A stretch of 64,000 nucleotides of DNA from Pseudeuparius sepicola (taxonomy: Eukaryota > Arthropoda > Insecta > Coleoptera > Anthribidae): the NCBI GenBank assembly GCA_963920635.1, contig OY987301.1:43127820-43191819 (forward strand). The letters are read 5' to 3'. Of this stretch, positions 22,683 to 33,950 are shown piece after piece (the stretch's first letter is position 1; every line of letters starts with the position of its first letter). Both the position numbers and the translations under genes were made by a program. The notes beneath the pieces are model-generated. The model searched no databases. It saw only the letters and a list, made by a program, of their open reading frames with translations, and was not told the DNA's origin.

Positions 22683-23938
22683 AGACCGATTTAACTAATG
22701 AATTCATCAAGAGAGTAAGACAAGTAGTGCGAACTGATCTTAACAGCAGGAATTTGTTTAAGGCCCTAAACACGTATGCGTGCTCTGTACTAAGCTATTC
22801 CTTCGGAATAGTGAATTGGACCAACACGGACATCAACAACTTGCAACGAAAAGTTAGGACACTACTGACAAAAGCTCATAAACATCATCCCCGTAGCGCC
22901 GTAGAAAGAACAACCCTGCCACGTCAACAAGGAGGAAGAGGATTGGCAGACCTCAGCAAGCAATTGGACCAACAAATACTAAATCTGCGTAATTATTTCC
23001 ACAGACAGGCCAACAGCTCCACACTACATAAAGCTATATGCGGAGCAGACGTCTCAACACCGCTACGTCTGACGGAACACGAGCATCACAATCACCACCG
23101 AACTGACAACGATAAACTACAGAGGTGGTTAGAGAAGCCGCTGCACGGGAGGCATCCTAATGAGGTTAACCAGGAACATGTCGACAAGTTAGCGTCGTAC
23201 TATTGGCTGACCTCGGGACGGATGTTCCCAGAGACAGAAGGCTTCTTACTGGCCATACAAGATCAGGTTATACCAACTCGCAACTACCTAAAATTCATTG
23301 TAGGAGATGCATCGGTAGTGGATGACAGATGGAGATACGGGTGCCCAACTTCAGAAACAATCCAGCACATAACAGGAGGATGTCAGATGTTTGCATCAAC
23401 GGAATATAAGGAACGACACGATTCGGTTGCCAAGATCTTGCACCAGGAACTGGCGGAAAAGCTGCTGCTTGTGCAGACAGAGAGGGTCCCATATTACAAC
23501 TACACACCTGAGCCTGTTCTTGAGAACAGAAACTACAAGATGTACTGGGATCGTACAGTTCTGACTGATCAACGAGTTGCCCATAACAGACCGGACCTTA
23601 TAATAGTTGATAAAATTTCTAGGAAGACAACTCTGATTGATGTGGCCATCCCGAACAACAACAACCTGCGTGTGAAGCAAGTCGAGAAGATCGCGAAGTA
23701 CAGAGACTTAGAAGAACGAATTAGAAGGCAATGGGAAATGGAGAACGTCCAGACGATTCCAATCATCATGTCAACAACTGGTGTTATACCAAAAAGTTTG
23801 CTGAGAAACATCAAGGAGCTGAATCTAACTGATAGTCTTTACAGGTCCATGCAGAAAGCGGTACTACTTGCGACAGCCCGAACCGTCAGGAAATTCATGG
23901 GGAATGCAGGATCGTCCAACAACATCAATGTCACCTAA
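22679..23938 (+). CDS. C-terminal fragment of Dong-type protein
   Basis: A 419-codon open frame whose ATG arises from AAT|GAAG at the microsatellite junction. It lacks RT palm motifs and contains the thumb/linker, the zinc knuckle and the endonuclease. The first knuckle cysteine is changed to Trp (DDRWRYGC; DDRCRYGC in other copies) at about 23331, so zinc binding is probably lost. RPDLIIVDK and LIDVAIP are kept. Not expected to be an active retrotransposase alone. Confidence 0.8.
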
Positions 23939-24056
23939 GGCCTGATTACATGGCAAGGGTCTCGTCCGAGCCAGATCCTTTTGGTATCCGGGATGCCCGG
24001 GATCTGAGTGAATGTTCCCCGTAGAGGGAGTGCGAATGCCTTTTGGCTAAGTCGAG
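22681..24056 (+). mobile_element. Dong-type element, copy 2 (5' truncated)
   Basis: Begins downstream of the RT catalytic box, at the position equivalent to about 27364 of the long copy, and ends at the common GTCGAG followed by TAA repeats. It belongs to the second subfamily (GGGATGCCCGGG in the 3' UTR, AGGAAGACAACT in the endonuclease region). It carries several private changes. Confidence 0.92.

Positions 24057-24087
<31 letters not shown>
24057..24087 (+). repeat. (TAA)n between Dong copies 2 and 3
   Basis: About 10 triplets at the junction of two truncated copies. Confidence 0.95.
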
Positions 24088-24088
<1 letters not shown>

Positions 24089-24493
24089 CGAACAACAACA
24101 ACCTGCGTGTGAAGCAAGTCGAGAAGATCGCGAAATACAGAGACTTAGAAGAACGAATTAGAAGGCAATGGGAAATGGAGAACATCCAGACGATTCCAAT
24201 CATCATGTCGACAACTGGTGTTATACCAAAAAGTTTGCTGAGAAACATCAAGGAGCTGAATCTAACTGATAGTCTTTACAGGTCCATGCAGAAAGCGGTA
24301 CTACTTGCGACAGCCCGAACCGTCAGGAAATTCATGGGGAATGCAGGATCGTCCAACAACATCAATGTCACCTAAGGCCCGATTAGATGGCAAGGGTCTC
24401 GTCCGAGCCAGATCCTTTTGGTATCCGGGATGCCCGGGATCTGAGTGAATGTTCCCCGTAGAGGGAGTGCGAATGCCTTTTGGCTAAGTCGAG
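24088..24493 (+). mobile_element. Dong-type element, copy 3 (very short)
   Basis: Only the last ~285 bp of coding sequence plus the 3' UTR. Open frame 24109-24375 (88 codons) encodes the C-terminal tail after the endonuclease motif (KQVEKIAKYRDLEERI... to the family stop). It has subfamily-2 markers (NLTDSLYR, GGGATGCCCGGG). Confidence 0.9.
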
Positions 24494-24518
24494 ATAATAA
24501 TAATAATAATAATAATAA
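24494..24518 (+). repeat. (TAA)n between Dong copies 3 and 4
   Basis: About 8 triplets, immediately followed by the tandem repeats of copy 4. Confidence 0.95.
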
Positions 24519-24522
24519 GCAA

Positions 24523-24930
24523 CGCAGGGGGGATCTGACCTGTGAGAGAGGCAGATCCACGGGTGTGACAATCCCGCGCTCCCCAGTTACGCAGGGATGG
24601 GTCTGGCCTGTGAGAGGGGCAGATTCACGGGTGTAACGATCCCGCGATTCCAGTTACGCATGGAGAGGCTTGGCCTGTGACAGGGGCAGACCTACGGGTG
24701 TGACAATCCCGCGATATCCAGTTGCGCAGGGAGGGGTCTAGCCGGTGACGGGGGCTGATCCTCGGGTGTGACAATCCCGCGACTCCCAGTTACACAGGGA
24801 TGGGTCTAGCCTGTGAGAGGGGCAGATCCTCGGGTGTAACGATCCCGTGTTTCCCAGTTAACGCAAGGAGGGGTTTGGCCGGTGACAGGGGCAGATCCTC
24901 GGGAGTAACGATCCCGCGTTATCCTAGTTG
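24523..24930 (+). repeat. Six ~68-bp tandem repeats in the Dong 5' UTR
   Basis: Units begin near 24523, 24591, 24657, 24725, 24793 and 24862. Each carries CTGTGA(G/C)-type and GGGGCAGAT words, then CGGGTGT(G/A)AC(A/G)ATCCCGCG, then CCAGTTAC. Tandem 5' UTR repeats in non-LTR elements often act as internal promoters, as in mouse L1 monomers; that role is an inference here. Confidence 0.85.
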
Positions 24931-24962
24931 ACCCGTACGGGTAGCGGGTTAGAATACTCCTA

Positions 24963-24997
24963 TCGTGGCTCCGCGAGTCGTAAAAGGCGACCGAGGG
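24963..24997 (+). promoter_or_regulatory. Leader hairpin upstream of the Dong ORF
   Basis: GTGGCTCCGCGAGTCGTAAA and the following GGCGACCGAGGG form a short stem (GAGTCG... GGCGACC). It sits about 35-70 bp before the ORF start. Possibly part of a processing or translation element of the RNA. Role unproven. Confidence 0.35.
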
Positions 24998-25031
24998 CCG
25001 TCACTCCCACGTTACGGGAGAAAACTATGGA

Positions 25032-28000
25032 ATGGAGAATAATAGGATAATTGTCATAGGGCCGCTGCCTGGGGATCGCCAGGGCATGTCTGGAGCCGGC
25101 GCTGGGCATGACAGCGAGCGGGACGTCGGTGACAGGGCGCTGATGAGGCGGGCCCCTGTTGCACAAACAGCTACAGCCCAACAACAACACGAACATCTAC
25201 AACATGGGAGCCAAACGAGAACTAGGGTTCCACCCACCGAAGGTGCTGCGCGGGAACTTCAGCCAGCGTTCACAGAGGCGGGATTACAACGAAGACGCAT
25301 GAAATGGACTGTGCCCATGAATGAATCGATTATGCGTATTTTTTACAGGGTGACAAACTTAGGACAAGAGATTATCGGCTACCGACAACAACTGCATGCC
25401 GAGTTCTGCAGGGAGTTTCCACACATGCAAGTGTCTGAACAAAGAGTGTCAGATCAGTATCGAACTATTCTAAGAAATAACCGAAACGCGAATTAACGCT
25501 ATCAAACGGGAAGTTGAGCTAGAGATCCACGGCGAACACATAGACATAGATGACAACAACAACAATGGGGAACTTCAAGAGCCTGGACAACAACTAAAAG
25601 CCGAAACGGTAGAACCAACAACCGAGAGTCTGGAATCGGTTAACGAAGAACATTTTGAAGGCTTGGACACACATATGAGACAGGCAGTATTGCGATACGA
25701 AGGCACAGACCCACTTAGCAGGCCACCGCTACCAAGATTAAATTCTTCCAGGAAACTTGCGATCGTGCTCGATCTTATGAACACAAGAATTTTACCAAGC
25801 TATGTTTCAGTGACACCAACATTAGAACGTATGCACATGTTAATCTACTGTGCCGCAACGGCAGTCATCACTGTAATGGGTGCCAAGATCCGAACGGCCC
25901 AAGAGTTGAATCGTGCAAGACCAGAACCACGAATGGCTCAATGGGAAATGCGACTAAATCGGAAGATCGAGACTCTCCGTAAAGACATAGGACAAGTGAC
26001 GGAATATATCAGAGGAGTTAGAACTAGAAGGATCCAGAGGGCGGTGCAGGCAATAATGAGCCGCACCCAAATGCATTCTCGGCATGACCCCATGAGATAC
26101 AAGGCTAGTAACAACAGGAAACGAGACAACAAACTTTTTGAACGATCAGAAAAGGGTTTCTACCGAGCTTTTAATTCTAGCGCCGATGCCACAAATGCGA
26201 GTTACCCTAGCAGAGAACAGGTCGACGGTTTCTGGAGAAATCAACTTGCCACACCAGGTCCATACAATGTCAGTGCAAGCTGGATCAGCGAAGAACGCGA
26301 GATGGGCCGGAACTATAGCCAGATGCAACACGAGCAATTCACAACCGCTGAGGTCTCCAATGTCATCAAGAATTCCCACAACTGGAAGGCACCAGGTCCA
26401 GATCATCTCCAAAATTATTGGATTAAGAAGTTGTGGTGCACGCATGAACAAATAACTACCTTAATTAATGAAGTCTTGCTCGATCCTCTGAAAATGCCAT
26501 TGTTTCTTACACAGGGTGCTACCTACCTGTTACCAAAAGACCAGCGGAATACGGATAACCCTGCCAACTACCGCCCAATAACCTGCTTGCCTACGCTTTA
26601 CAAGATAATCACATCTTGCCTTACGCAGCGAATATATGCTCACTGCGAGCGGAACAACATCATTGCAATGCAGTAGAAGGGCTGCTCGAAGGGCGCAATG
26701 GGATGCAAAGAGCAACTCATCATAGACTCTGTCATCTGCAACCAGGCTCATTCCAAGCAACGAAACCTCCACATGGCTTATGTGGACTACAAAAAAGCAT
26801 TTGATTCCGTACCTCACGACTGGCTCACAGGTATCTTAAAGCTGTATAAAATAGATCATCATACAGTTTCCTTTTTAGAACACGTTATGACAACCTGGCG
26901 CACTAAGATACAACTCAGAACCGCAAACAGTAACATCGAGACCGACACAATCAACATCCGAAGAGGGATTTTCCAAGGAGATTCACTCAGACCACTGTGG
27001 TTCTGCATGGCGATGAACCCTCTATCACATCGGTTGAACTCTACAAAATATGGCTTCGCTATCAAAAGCAACAACGCAGAAGCGATCAAGTTGAATCACC
27101 TATTATATATGGATGATTTAAAACTGATCGCCGCAACCAAAAACCAACTAACGCAAATGCTTAAAATTGTAGAGGAGTTCTCCAGGGACATCGGAATGCT
27201 GTTTGGACTGGACAAGTGCCGCACCCTTAATATCATAAGGGGAAAGCTCGAACAAAGCGCACACGAGATGCAGGACGGCCAGGAGATCGAAGCAATGAGC
27301 ATGGGAGATACATACAAGTACCTCGGGATGAAACAAGCTCAAAGGATAGACCATCGAACAATGAAGACTGATTTAACGAATGAATTCATCAAGAGAGTAA
27401 GACAAGTAGTGCGAACTGATCTTAACAGCAGGAATTTGTTTAAGGCCCTGAACACGTATGCGTGCTCTGTACTCAGCTATTCGTTCGGAATAGTGAATTG
27501 GACCAACACGGACATCAACAACCTGCAACGAAAAGTTAGGACACTACTGACAAAAGCTCATAAACATCATCTCCGTAGCGCCGTAGAAAGAACAACTCTG
27601 CCACGTCAACTAGGAGGAAGAGGATTGGCAGATCTCAGCAAGCAATTGGACCAACAAATATTAAATCTGCGTAATTATTTCTACAGGCAGGCCAACAGCT
27701 CCACACTACATAGTGCTATATGCGGAGCAGACGTCTCAACACCGCTACGTCTGACGGAACACGAGCGTCAAAATCACCACCGAACCGACAACGATAAACT
27801 ACAGACGTGGTTGGGGAAGCCGCTGCACGGGAGGCATCCTAATGAGGTTAACCAGGAACATGTCGACAAGTTAGCGTCGAACTATTGGCTGACCTCGGGA
27901 CGAATGTTCCCCGAGACGGAAGGCTTCCTACTGGCCATACAAGATCAGGTTATACCAACTCGCAACTACCTAAAATTCATTGTAGGAGATGCATCGGTAG

Positions 28001-28620
28001 TGGATGACAGATGCAGATACGGGTGCCCAACTTCAGAAACAATCCAGCACATAACAGGAGGATGTCAGATGTTCGCATCAACGGAATATAAGGAACGACA
28101 CGATTCGGTTGCCAAGATCTTGCACCAGGAACTGGCGGAAAAACTTCTGCTTGTGCAGGCAGAGAGGATCCCATATTACAACTACACACCTGAGCCTGTT
28201 CTTGAGAACAGCAACTACAAGATGTACTGGGATCGTACAGTTCTGACAGATCAACGAGTTGCCCATAACAGACCGGACCTTATAATAGTTGATAAAATTT
28301 CTAGGCAGACAACTCTGATTGACGTGGCCATCCCGAACAACAACAACCTGCGTGTGAAGCAAGTCGAGAAGATCGCGAAGTACAGAGATTTAGAAGAACG
28401 AATTAGAAGGCAATGGGAAATGGAGAACGTCCAGACGATTCCAATCATCATGTCAACAACTGGTGTTATACCAAAAAGTTTGCTGAGAAACATCAAGGAG
28501 CTGGGTCTAACTGATAGTCTTTACAGGTCCATGCAGAAAGCGGTACTACTTGCGACAGCCCGAACCGTCAGGAAATTCATGGGGAGTGCAGGAACGTCCA
28601 ACAACATCAATGTCACCTAA
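25032..28620 (+). pseudogene. Dong-type polyprotein, one frameshift and one stop
   Basis: Three open segments in order. 25032-25496: a Gln-rich N-terminus, then a Myb-like DNA-binding region (RRMKWTVPMNESIMR ... YRQQLHAEFCREFP ... VSEQRVSDQYR). The reading shifts by one base at about 25467-25494. ~25474-26673: linker and RT fingers (KAPGPDHLQNYW, YLLPKDQR). A C-to-T change makes TAG at 26674-26676; copies 1 and 7 have CAG there. 26698-28620 continues with AYVDYKKAFDSVPH, YMDD at 27106-27117, the CCHC knuckle and the endonuclease RPD...D. SLRPLW replaces the usual SLSPLW. The domain order matches the R4/Dong clade. An ATG five bases upstream (25027) opens only 7 codons, so 25032 is preferred. 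Confidence 0.88.
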
Positions 28621-28736
28621 GGCCCGATAACATGGCAAGGGTCTCGTCCGAGCCAGATCCTTATGGTATCCGGGATACCCGGGATCTGAGTGAATGTTCC
28701 CCAGAGAGGGAGTGCGAATGCCTTTTGGCTAAGTCG

Positions 28737-28763
<27 letters not shown>
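28737..28763 (+). repeat. (TAA)n between Dong copies 4 and 5
   Basis: About 9 triplets, ending AATAAATG at the truncated start of copy 5. Confidence 0.93.
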
Positions 28764-28767
<4 letters not shown>

Positions 28768-30347
28768 GCTTAAAATTGTAGAGGAGTTCTCCAGGGACAT
28801 CGGAATGCTGTTTGGACTGGACAAGTGCCGCACCCTTAATATCATCCGGGGAAAGCTCGAACAAAGCGCACACGAGATGCAGGACGGCCAGGAGATCGAA
28901 GCAATGAGCATGGGAGATACATACAAGTACCTCGGGATGAAACAAGCTCAAAGGATAGACCATCGAACAATGAAGACTGATTTAACGAATGAATTCATCA
29001 AGAGAGTAAGACAAGTAGTGCGAACTGATCTTAACAGCAGGAATTTGTTTAAGGCCCTGAACACGTATGCGTGCTCTGTACTCAGCTATTCGTTCGGAAT
29101 AGTGAATTGGACCAACACGGACATCAACAACCTGCAACGAAAAGTTAGGACACTACTGACAAAAGCTCATAAACATCATCTCCGTAGCGCCGTAGAAAGA
29201 ACAACTCTGCCACGTCAACTAGGAGGAAGAGGATTGGCAGATCTCAGCAAGCAATTGGACCAACAAATATTAAATCTGCGTAATTATTTCTACAGGCAGG
29301 CCAACAGCTCCACACTACATAGGGCTATATGCGGAGCAGACGTCTCAACACCGCTACGTCTGACGGAACACGAGCGTCAAAATCACCACCGAACCGACAA
29401 CGATAAACTACAGAGGTGGTTGGGGAAGCCGCTGCACGGGAGGCATCCTAATGAGGTTAACCAGGAACATGTCGAAAAGTTAGCGTCGAACTATTGGCTG
29501 ACCTCGGGACGAATGTTCCCCGAGACGGAAGGCTTCCTACTGGCCATACAAGATCAGGTTATACCAACTCGCAACTACCTAAAATTCATTGTAGGAGATG
29601 CATCGGTAGTGGATGACAGATGCAGATACGGGTGCACAACTTCAGAAACAATCCAGCACATAACAGGAGGATGTCAGATGTTCGCATCAACGGAATATAA
29701 GGAACGACACGATTCGGTTGCCAAGATCTTGCACCAGGAACTGGCGGAACAGCTGCTGCTTGTGCAGGCAGAGAGGGTCCCATATTACAACTACACACCT
29801 GAGCCTGTTCTTGAGAACAGCAACTACAAGATGTACTGGGATCGTACAGTTCTGACAGATCAACGAGTTGCCCATAACAGACCGGACCTTATAATAGTTG
29901 ATAAAATTTCTAGGCAGACAACTCTGATTGACGTGGCCATCCCGAACAACAACAACCTGCGTGTGAAGCAAGTCGAGAAGATCGCGAAGTACAGAGATTT
30001 AGAAGAACGAATTAGAAGGCAATGGGAAATGGAGAACGTCCAGACGATTCCAATCATCATGTCAACAACTGGTGTTATACCAAAAAGTTTGCTGAGAAAC
30101 ATCAAGGAGCTGGGTCTAACTGATAGTCTTTACAGGTCCATGCAGAAAGCGGTACTACTTGCGACAGCCCGAACCGTCAGGAAATTCATGGGGAATGCAG
30201 GATCATCCAACAACATCAATGTCACCTAAGGCCCGATAACATGGCAAGGGTCTCGTCCGAGCCAGATCCTTTTGGTATCCGGGATACCCGGGATCTGAGT
30301 GAATGTTCCCCGTAGAGGGAGTGCGAATGCCTTTTGGCTAAGTCGAG
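28764..30347 (+). mobile_element. Dong-type element, copy 5 (5' truncated)
   Basis: Starts just downstream of the catalytic YMDD box (equivalent to about 27158 of copy 4) and ends at the common 3' end. It shares the markers SMGDTYKYL and HHLRSAV only with copy 4, so these two are close sisters. Subfamily with GGGATACCCGGG. Confidence 0.92.
28766..30229 (+). CDS. C-terminal half of Dong-type protein
   Basis: 487 codons from an in-element Met (MLKIVEEFSRDIG) through the RT thumb, CCHC knuckle and endonuclease. The knuckle reads RCRYGCTTSETIQH...GGC, with all four ligands kept. RPDLIIVDK and LIDVAIP are present. No palm motifs, so no RT activity is expected. Confidence 0.8.
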
Positions 30348-30364
30348 ATAATAATAATAATAAT
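30348..30364 (+). repeat. (TAA)5, right edge of Dong array 1
   Basis: Five triplets between copy 5 and repeat R. The same length is found at 43010-43026. Confidence 0.95.
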
Positions 30365-30461
30365 TCTCACCCTCACAATACTCCAAACTAGGAGTACCCC
30401 AGAAGCAACCACATGCTTGTGCGGGGGAGGGGGGCAATTACTAATATTTTGTCTTCGTTGC
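30365..30461 (-). repeat. Repeat R, truncated copy (97 bp)
   Basis: Matches 43027-43123 and 48481-48577: CTCACCCT(C/G)ACAATACTCC, then AGGAGTACCCCAGAAGCAAC, a G-rich run, and TTTGTCTTCGTTG. It diverges after 30461. Read on the minus strand it would end with (TTA)n, as a retroposon tail would. Family unknown. Confidence 0.75.
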
Positions 30462-31771
30462 GTTTACCCAATTTTCAAATATTTCCAAAGCATTCCTGAT
30501 TTTTGATTGAAAATAATAATTAAAAAAAAAACAATTTTCCCAACTATAAGGTATTGTAGAAATGTTACTTGGCTATGTAAATTCATAAAACTGGGGATAT
30601 TTGAGTTTCAGAGGGTGCTGATTAAAACTAAGTTGCCAAACTTTCAATAAAAATCGCTTATAACATTTTTCTAAATATCGCATCGAAAAAATCATACTTA
30701 AATCTGGCATTAATTAAGCATCATTTTAAAAAGATAAAACGGTGTTTTTTTGCCGTTTTTTGTTTATTAATGTGACATGTTTAGGCTGTTTTGAATATGT
30801 TTGCTCGATTGTAGATATTTCTAAAGTATTCCTGATTTTTCATTAAAAGTAAAAAATCAATTTTCCCAACTTTATTATTCTGTGTAAAAGTTGGTTGACG
30901 ATGAAAATTAATAAACCAAAACAATGGGAGTCTCAGGGGGTGGTGAATAAAGCTACGTTGTCAGATTTGCGATAAAAAAATCTCTAATAGCATTTTCAAA
31001 AAAAAACTCAACGAAAGAAATCATAGCAGGCCGTGGAAGAGTGCTGCCACCATGATGTATATATTATGTCCCACACATAGACACTTTCTACACACACAAA
31101 ATCATCAAAATCGTGCCGCGCATCACAATTTTACAGGGGTGATCCGGGTCAAATCTGAACACCATGTAGATATAACTATGTTTTTGTTTAATAGAACACT
31201 CTGTATATTTTTCTATTCTTTTAATCTACGCATTTTTACGAATCCAACGATATATAGATGATATTAAACCTTTGGTCAGCTCTTTGGAAAATATTCGACC
31301 TTGAAACAGAGATGAGACCTTTGCGGGTATACTTTATAAGTGTGGATAGAAATTGTGGAATATTGCTTATATTTCTTAAAATATTCCTCATATCAAAAAC
31401 ATGTTTTAATAAAAGTGTTAGGGGAAATTATTTCCTGTTTAGTGATATCAAGCAATCTTTCGTAGCACAAAAAATGTGGTTGCCATGGTAACCGACTTAA
31501 TTTTTTTAAATTGCACCATATACGTTTTTTGGTGAAAATTAATACATTGGAACTTTCTGAATACGATACAATACAATTTTAATGGGTCGCATATGAACAA
31601 AAAATACAAAAAAAAAAGTTTTCTATTATGCTATTGACAATGTTTATCAAAATAATTATTAACATCAAGTTTGCCATGCCAAAATCAGAACAATGCGGAA
31701 CTGTCACTAGCTGTCAGTTGCTTGTAATTGTGTGCATTGTTACAGTAAACGTACTTTTTTACTCAATTTTC
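30462..31771. other. Noncoding; outer flank of a mariner-like element
   Basis: The first ~550 bp has two related AT-rich segments (CCTGATTTTT... near 30497 and 30832). 31464-31545 (GTTGCCATGGTAACC, TTGCACCATATACG) resembles 44815-44855 (GTTGCTATGGGAATC, TAGCACCATACG), so subterminal sequence of the same mariner family is present. Three 63-77 codon frames here show no family features. Confidence 0.45.
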
Positions 31772-32238
31772 TGTTTATAATTTCTCATTGTCTTTCAAAA
31801 TGCTGTGTTTTAGTTTAATTACTACAAGTAATGTTGAAACTATCAATAAGTAGATACCTATCAACAAGAATTTAATAACACAAGCGAGCAAGATATAGCA
31901 AACTGTTTATTAAATTATTAAATAAGTTATTTTTCTAAACATGTTCAATATGCCCCCCATTCTTATCAAAACAAAGCTCATTTTTTTACTTTTCCAATGC
32001 ACAGGTATGATTGTTGTGAAAACGCTGAGGTGTTAGGAATCCATGCAGTTTGGGTTTTTAAAATTCTCGAACAGTCCTTCTCCAACTTTTTGCAGAAAAT
32101 CTGATACTTATCTCAGGAGGCCATGGAAAAAAATGACATTAAAAAGTAAATAATATTTTCATTATGTGTCAATAGTTTCATTTACCGCTTTTATGTTCTG
32201 TGGTTTCATTGAAGCTGAGTGTTAAGACATTAAAAATA

Positions 32239-32572
32239 ATGAATTATTCTCAAGATGAACTGATTGACATGATATTTGTGCGTGGGAGTTATAGAAATTG
32301 CTTCTTAGCGAGTAGAATGTATGTTGCAAAATATCCTGAAAGGCGACATCCGCAACAATAGGGTTTCAAGATATTATTTAGATACACTGGTAGTGTATCT
32401 AAAAAACTGTACCTACTTACCGAAGAAAATCAATTAAATCTTCTTCTTTTTGTTACCGAGGATCCGGAAACAAGTATTAGGAAAATTAGTAACAATTCTG
32501 ATATACCTGAAAAATGTGTAAAACGTATTTTAAAAAATTACCAATTACATCCATTTAAAGTTAAACTACATC
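32239..32572 (+). pseudogene. Mariner-like transposase, N-terminal part
   Basis: From ATG 32239: MNYSQDELIDMIFVRGSYRN then RMYVAKYPERRHPQQ, the extra N-terminal helix-turn-helix (DUF4817-like) found in one group of insect mariner-like transposases. It binds the element ends. TAG at 32359-32361 stops it. A shifted frame continues with LTEENQLNLLLF, then DPETSIRKISNN and a second HTH ending KNYQLHPFKVKLH. There the hAT element at 32573 interrupts. Dead by stop, frameshift and insertion. Confidence 0.75.
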
Positions 32573-33942
32573 CAGTGGCGCACTCAGGACTTATTTATGG
32601 GAGGGGCACAATATGCTTATGTTTAGATCTTGTCGGGTACAAAGATAAAGGAGGGGGCGGAACCAAGCTGAGAAAGAAAAAAATACATTTTTATTTAGCC
32701 ACATAACGTACTGCGGGAGCCCGCGTCAGAATTTGTTTTGTCCACTCTCGAAATATCCTCCAAACATAAAAAATAATAGCCTGTATGGATAAAAAATAAA
32801 ATATATTTTCGAATTCTTGCAACCAATTCATACCAATCGATTTATCAAGAGCAACCTCTCTTTAACAAAGTCTTAACTGAATCGGTTGAGGTGCTTGGCT
32901 GCAGTGCTTGGACCAACAGTGACATTAATGACCTGTGCATACTGCATAGCCCTGTTTCATGCGATAGCCGCTGGCGCTACAAGACGAAAACATCGACAGA
33001 GTAGTTTAATGTTAAAAACAGTATTGCTGCAGAATCTTTTATAGAATAAAAACATGCAAATGTGTCTGTTACAACGAATTTAATATTCAAAATAAAATAA
33101 GATGTTTGTTGTTATGTCCATTTAATGTGGCCATATTTCCATAGATTTTCCTAAGAAAAGTGAGTCTGAAAAGCGCAAGCAAGAGTATTTTGGTACCTTT
33201 TAATTTTAAAATAAGTCCATAGTCCATGGCTAGCTGTAGTGTCAATAAATATTGAACGCATCAGATTTTTCTCAGTTTCTTTTTTATACCTATAATAGTG
33301 AACCATTGATTCGCTTTGATACTTTTCTAAAATTTCATTCAATTAAGAATAGAAAATTACAGTTATTTTAATAAGATGATAATTTTTATTTGTTTCTTGC
33401 CTTTATAGCTAGATAACGCCGATAACGGAGGTTTCTTTTAATTTGTGATTTTTTTATATCCTATGCTAGTGCGATATCTATAGTGGCAAAAAATGTATTT
33501 TTTTTTTCGTATTATTTCTATTTTATTTTCTGTTATTTTTCAATAAAAAAATATATTTTCATCTGAACACTTTCATAACTCAATAATAAAAATGGCAGGT
33601 TTCATGTTTCAATACAGAGTTGAAATGTGGGGGTTTGTTGCACGATTTGACCATTATATAGTTCTAAGGTTTGGCCATAGGTTATTGATGGGTTGACATT
33701 AAAGTTTTAGAAGCAGTATACTTTTTTAATTCTAGTGTCAAATGTCAATATTTGACAACAGCATTCGTCACAAGAAAATTTAGGTACTAGATATATTTAT
33801 CCATCTCAAAAAATAAAATACATATTGTGCCCTATCGCCCTACCTAAAATTATCCCTGCCGGCCTCGAGTTTTGGTCCCAGCTACGGGCCTGGGGGGGGG
33901 GGGGGCACGTGCCCCTGTGCCACCCCCTTGGGTGCGCCACTG
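32573..33942. mobile_element. hAT element inserted in the mariner, 8-bp TSD
   Basis: 1,370 bp with ends CAGTGGCGCACTCAGG and GGGTGCGCCACTG (11-bp TIR CAGTGGCGCAC). The 8-bp sequence ACTACATC flanks it at 32565-32572 and 33943-33950 exactly, the hallmark of hAT insertion. No transposase ORF is visible, so it is nonautonomous. Near its right end is a 15-G run (33891-33905). It carries a Dong-like snippet near 32902-32941. Confidence 0.9.
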
Positions 33943-33950
33943 ACTACATC

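Larger units (their letters stand above)
24519..28736 (+). mobile_element. Dong-type element, copy 4 (longest, near full length)
   Basis: The only copy in this window with a 5' UTR. It has six ~68-bp tandem repeats, a conserved-looking leader with a GTCG...CGAC hairpin, a coding region of about 1,196 codons and the family 3' UTR, ending GTCG then ATAATAATA. Total ~4.2 kb, about the size expected for R4/Dong elements. It has one frameshift (25467-25494) and one stop (26674-26676), so it is probably inactive but recent. Whether the first repeat unit is complete at the 5' end is unclear. Confidence 0.9.

Noticed and set aside
24523..24930. Regular ~68-bp tandem repeats looking like a CRISPR array
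   Set aside because: Units are contiguous, diverged along their whole length with no unique spacers, and sit in the 5' UTR of a eukaryotic retroelement.
24963..24997. HDV-like self-cleaving ribozyme at the Dong 5' end
   Set aside because: Only one short stem could be traced; the nested double pseudoknot of HDV-like ribozymes was not seen, and the site is far from the 5' end.
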